Below, in pieces: positions 14,092 through 14,385 of a DNA stretch of 14,385 nucleotides. Location: contig CAMORF010000019.1 in NCBI GenBank assembly GCA_946623485.1, positions 1 through 14,385 of the forward strand, read 5' to 3'. This DNA comes from an uncultured Clostridia bacterium. Its GTDB lineage: Bacteria > Bacillota > Clostridia > Lachnospirales > Lachnospiraceae. Below the pieces are notes generated by a model that made no database searches, had not been told where the DNA came from, and saw nothing but the letters and a program-made list of their open reading frames with translations. Every line of letters begins with the position of its first letter. Positions within the stretch are counted from its first letter, which is position 1. The translations under genes and the position numbers were made by a program.

Positions 14092-14129
14092 GTATTTTGT
14101 CGCGGCGAATCTCGCTCTGCGTTATATCT

Positions 14130-14168
14130 CCTTATTGTATCGCCTTATTGTATCGCCTTATTGTTTTG
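14130..14168. repeat. Three 13-bp tandem repeats upstream of the rightward gene
   Basis: CCTTATTGTATCG at 14130-14142 and 14143-14155 (identical), and CCTTATTGTTTTG at 14156-14168 (two changes). They directly abut the -35 of the rightward promoter; the last unit contributes its first bases. Confidence 0.92.
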
Positions 14169-14194
14169 CCTGCGCGCCGGATTCATGCTACTAT
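14166..14194 (+). promoter_or_regulatory. Extended -10 promoter for the rightward gene
   Basis: -35 TTGCCT (14166-14171), 17-base spacer, extended -10 TGCTACTAT (TACTAT at 14189-14194, 5 of 6). Expected transcription start is 6-8 bases on, at or next to the ATG at 14201, implying an mRNA with essentially no leader. Confidence 0.5.
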
Positions 14195-14200
14195 GGTTCT

Positions 14201-14385
14201 ATGAAAACAAGAACGCATCGCGCCGTCTGTCCGCAGGAATACCTCGAGGCATTCGGACTGAACCCTGACCGGGTGATTTATTTTGATATTGAGACGACCG
14301 GTTTCCGCGCATCCACTTCCAGCCTTTATATGATTGGATGGGCTGTAAAAGATGCTGCCGTGCCTTTGGCCTGGAAGCATGCTGC
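14201..14385 (+). CDS. RNase H-like (YprB-type) exonuclease domain protein, 5' part only
   Basis: The first 61 codons of a gene that runs off the window. The peptide reaches VIYFDIETTGF (25-35), with D29 and E31 as the first DxE pair of a DEDD exonuclease, followed by SSLYMIGWAV, the pattern of the YprB/RNase_H_2 group of predicted 3'-5' exonucleases. The start at 14201 matches the usual distance (about 28 residues) from the N-terminus to the DIETTGF motif in this group. There is no Shine-Dalgarno before it; the frame stays open upstream to an ATG at 14063, but that also lacks a ribosome site. It is transcribed away from all other genes in the window. The catalytic remainder is out of view, so activity is inferred. 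Confidence 0.8.
   Translation, partial: MKTRTHRAVCPQEYLEAFGLNPDRVIYFDIETTGFRASTSSLYMIGWAVKDAAVPLAWKHA

Overview
The window looks like chromosomal DNA of a Bacillota (Firmicutes) member, most likely a Lachnospiraceae-type gut Clostridium. Reasons: a dgt-dnaG-trmK cluster, a Feo iron operon with the small FeoB-associated Cys-rich membrane protein typical of Clostridia, strong AGGAGG-type ribosome sites, near-balanced GC, and protein wording typical of that family. The genus cannot be fixed from sequence alone.

Layout: ten genes read leftward (minus strand) from about 14010 to 16, and one partial gene reads rightward at the right edge. From the right: a YprB-type RNase H-like exonuclease (partial, +); a sugar-phosphate nucleotidyltransferase; the bifunctional NAD(P)HX repair enzyme Nnr; an amylosucrase-type GH13 enzyme; a Dgt-like dNTP triphosphohydrolase; DNA primase DnaG; tRNA m1A22 methyltransferase TrmK; then an iron-transport operon (a fused FeoA-FeoB, a 60-residue Cys-rich membrane protein, a membrane-anchored heavy-metal-associated domain protein) that runs into a secreted S41-type protease. 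No rRNA, tRNA, CRISPR array or intact insertion sequence was seen.

How the genes relate: dgt, dnaG and trmK are core DNA/RNA maintenance genes. The usual Bacillota neighbour rpoD (sigA), normally between dnaG and trmK, is missing, and its place holds a 78-bp interspersed repeat. The Feo block forms a coherent ferrous-iron uptake module with two small thiol-rich membrane partners. The amylosucrase, Nnr and nucleotidyltransferase genes look like independent housekeeping or carbohydrate genes on the same strand.

The most unusual content is non-coding. (i) A 78-bp sequence is perfectly repeated at 6109-6186 and 13001-13078, with a diverged inverted third copy at about 5171-5240; all three lie at gene ends or in spacers. 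(ii) A roughly 29-bp tandem repeat of about five units fills the Feo-operon gap exactly from one gene's stop to the next gene's start. (iii) Long palindromes overlap the predicted dnaG and amylosucrase promoters. (iv) The right-hand divergent intergenic region holds 20-bp and 13-bp tandem repeats and a promoter whose start site would fall on the ATG, suggesting a leaderless mRNA. I did not find a clearly new multi-gene system; the repeat family is the best candidate for something undescribed.
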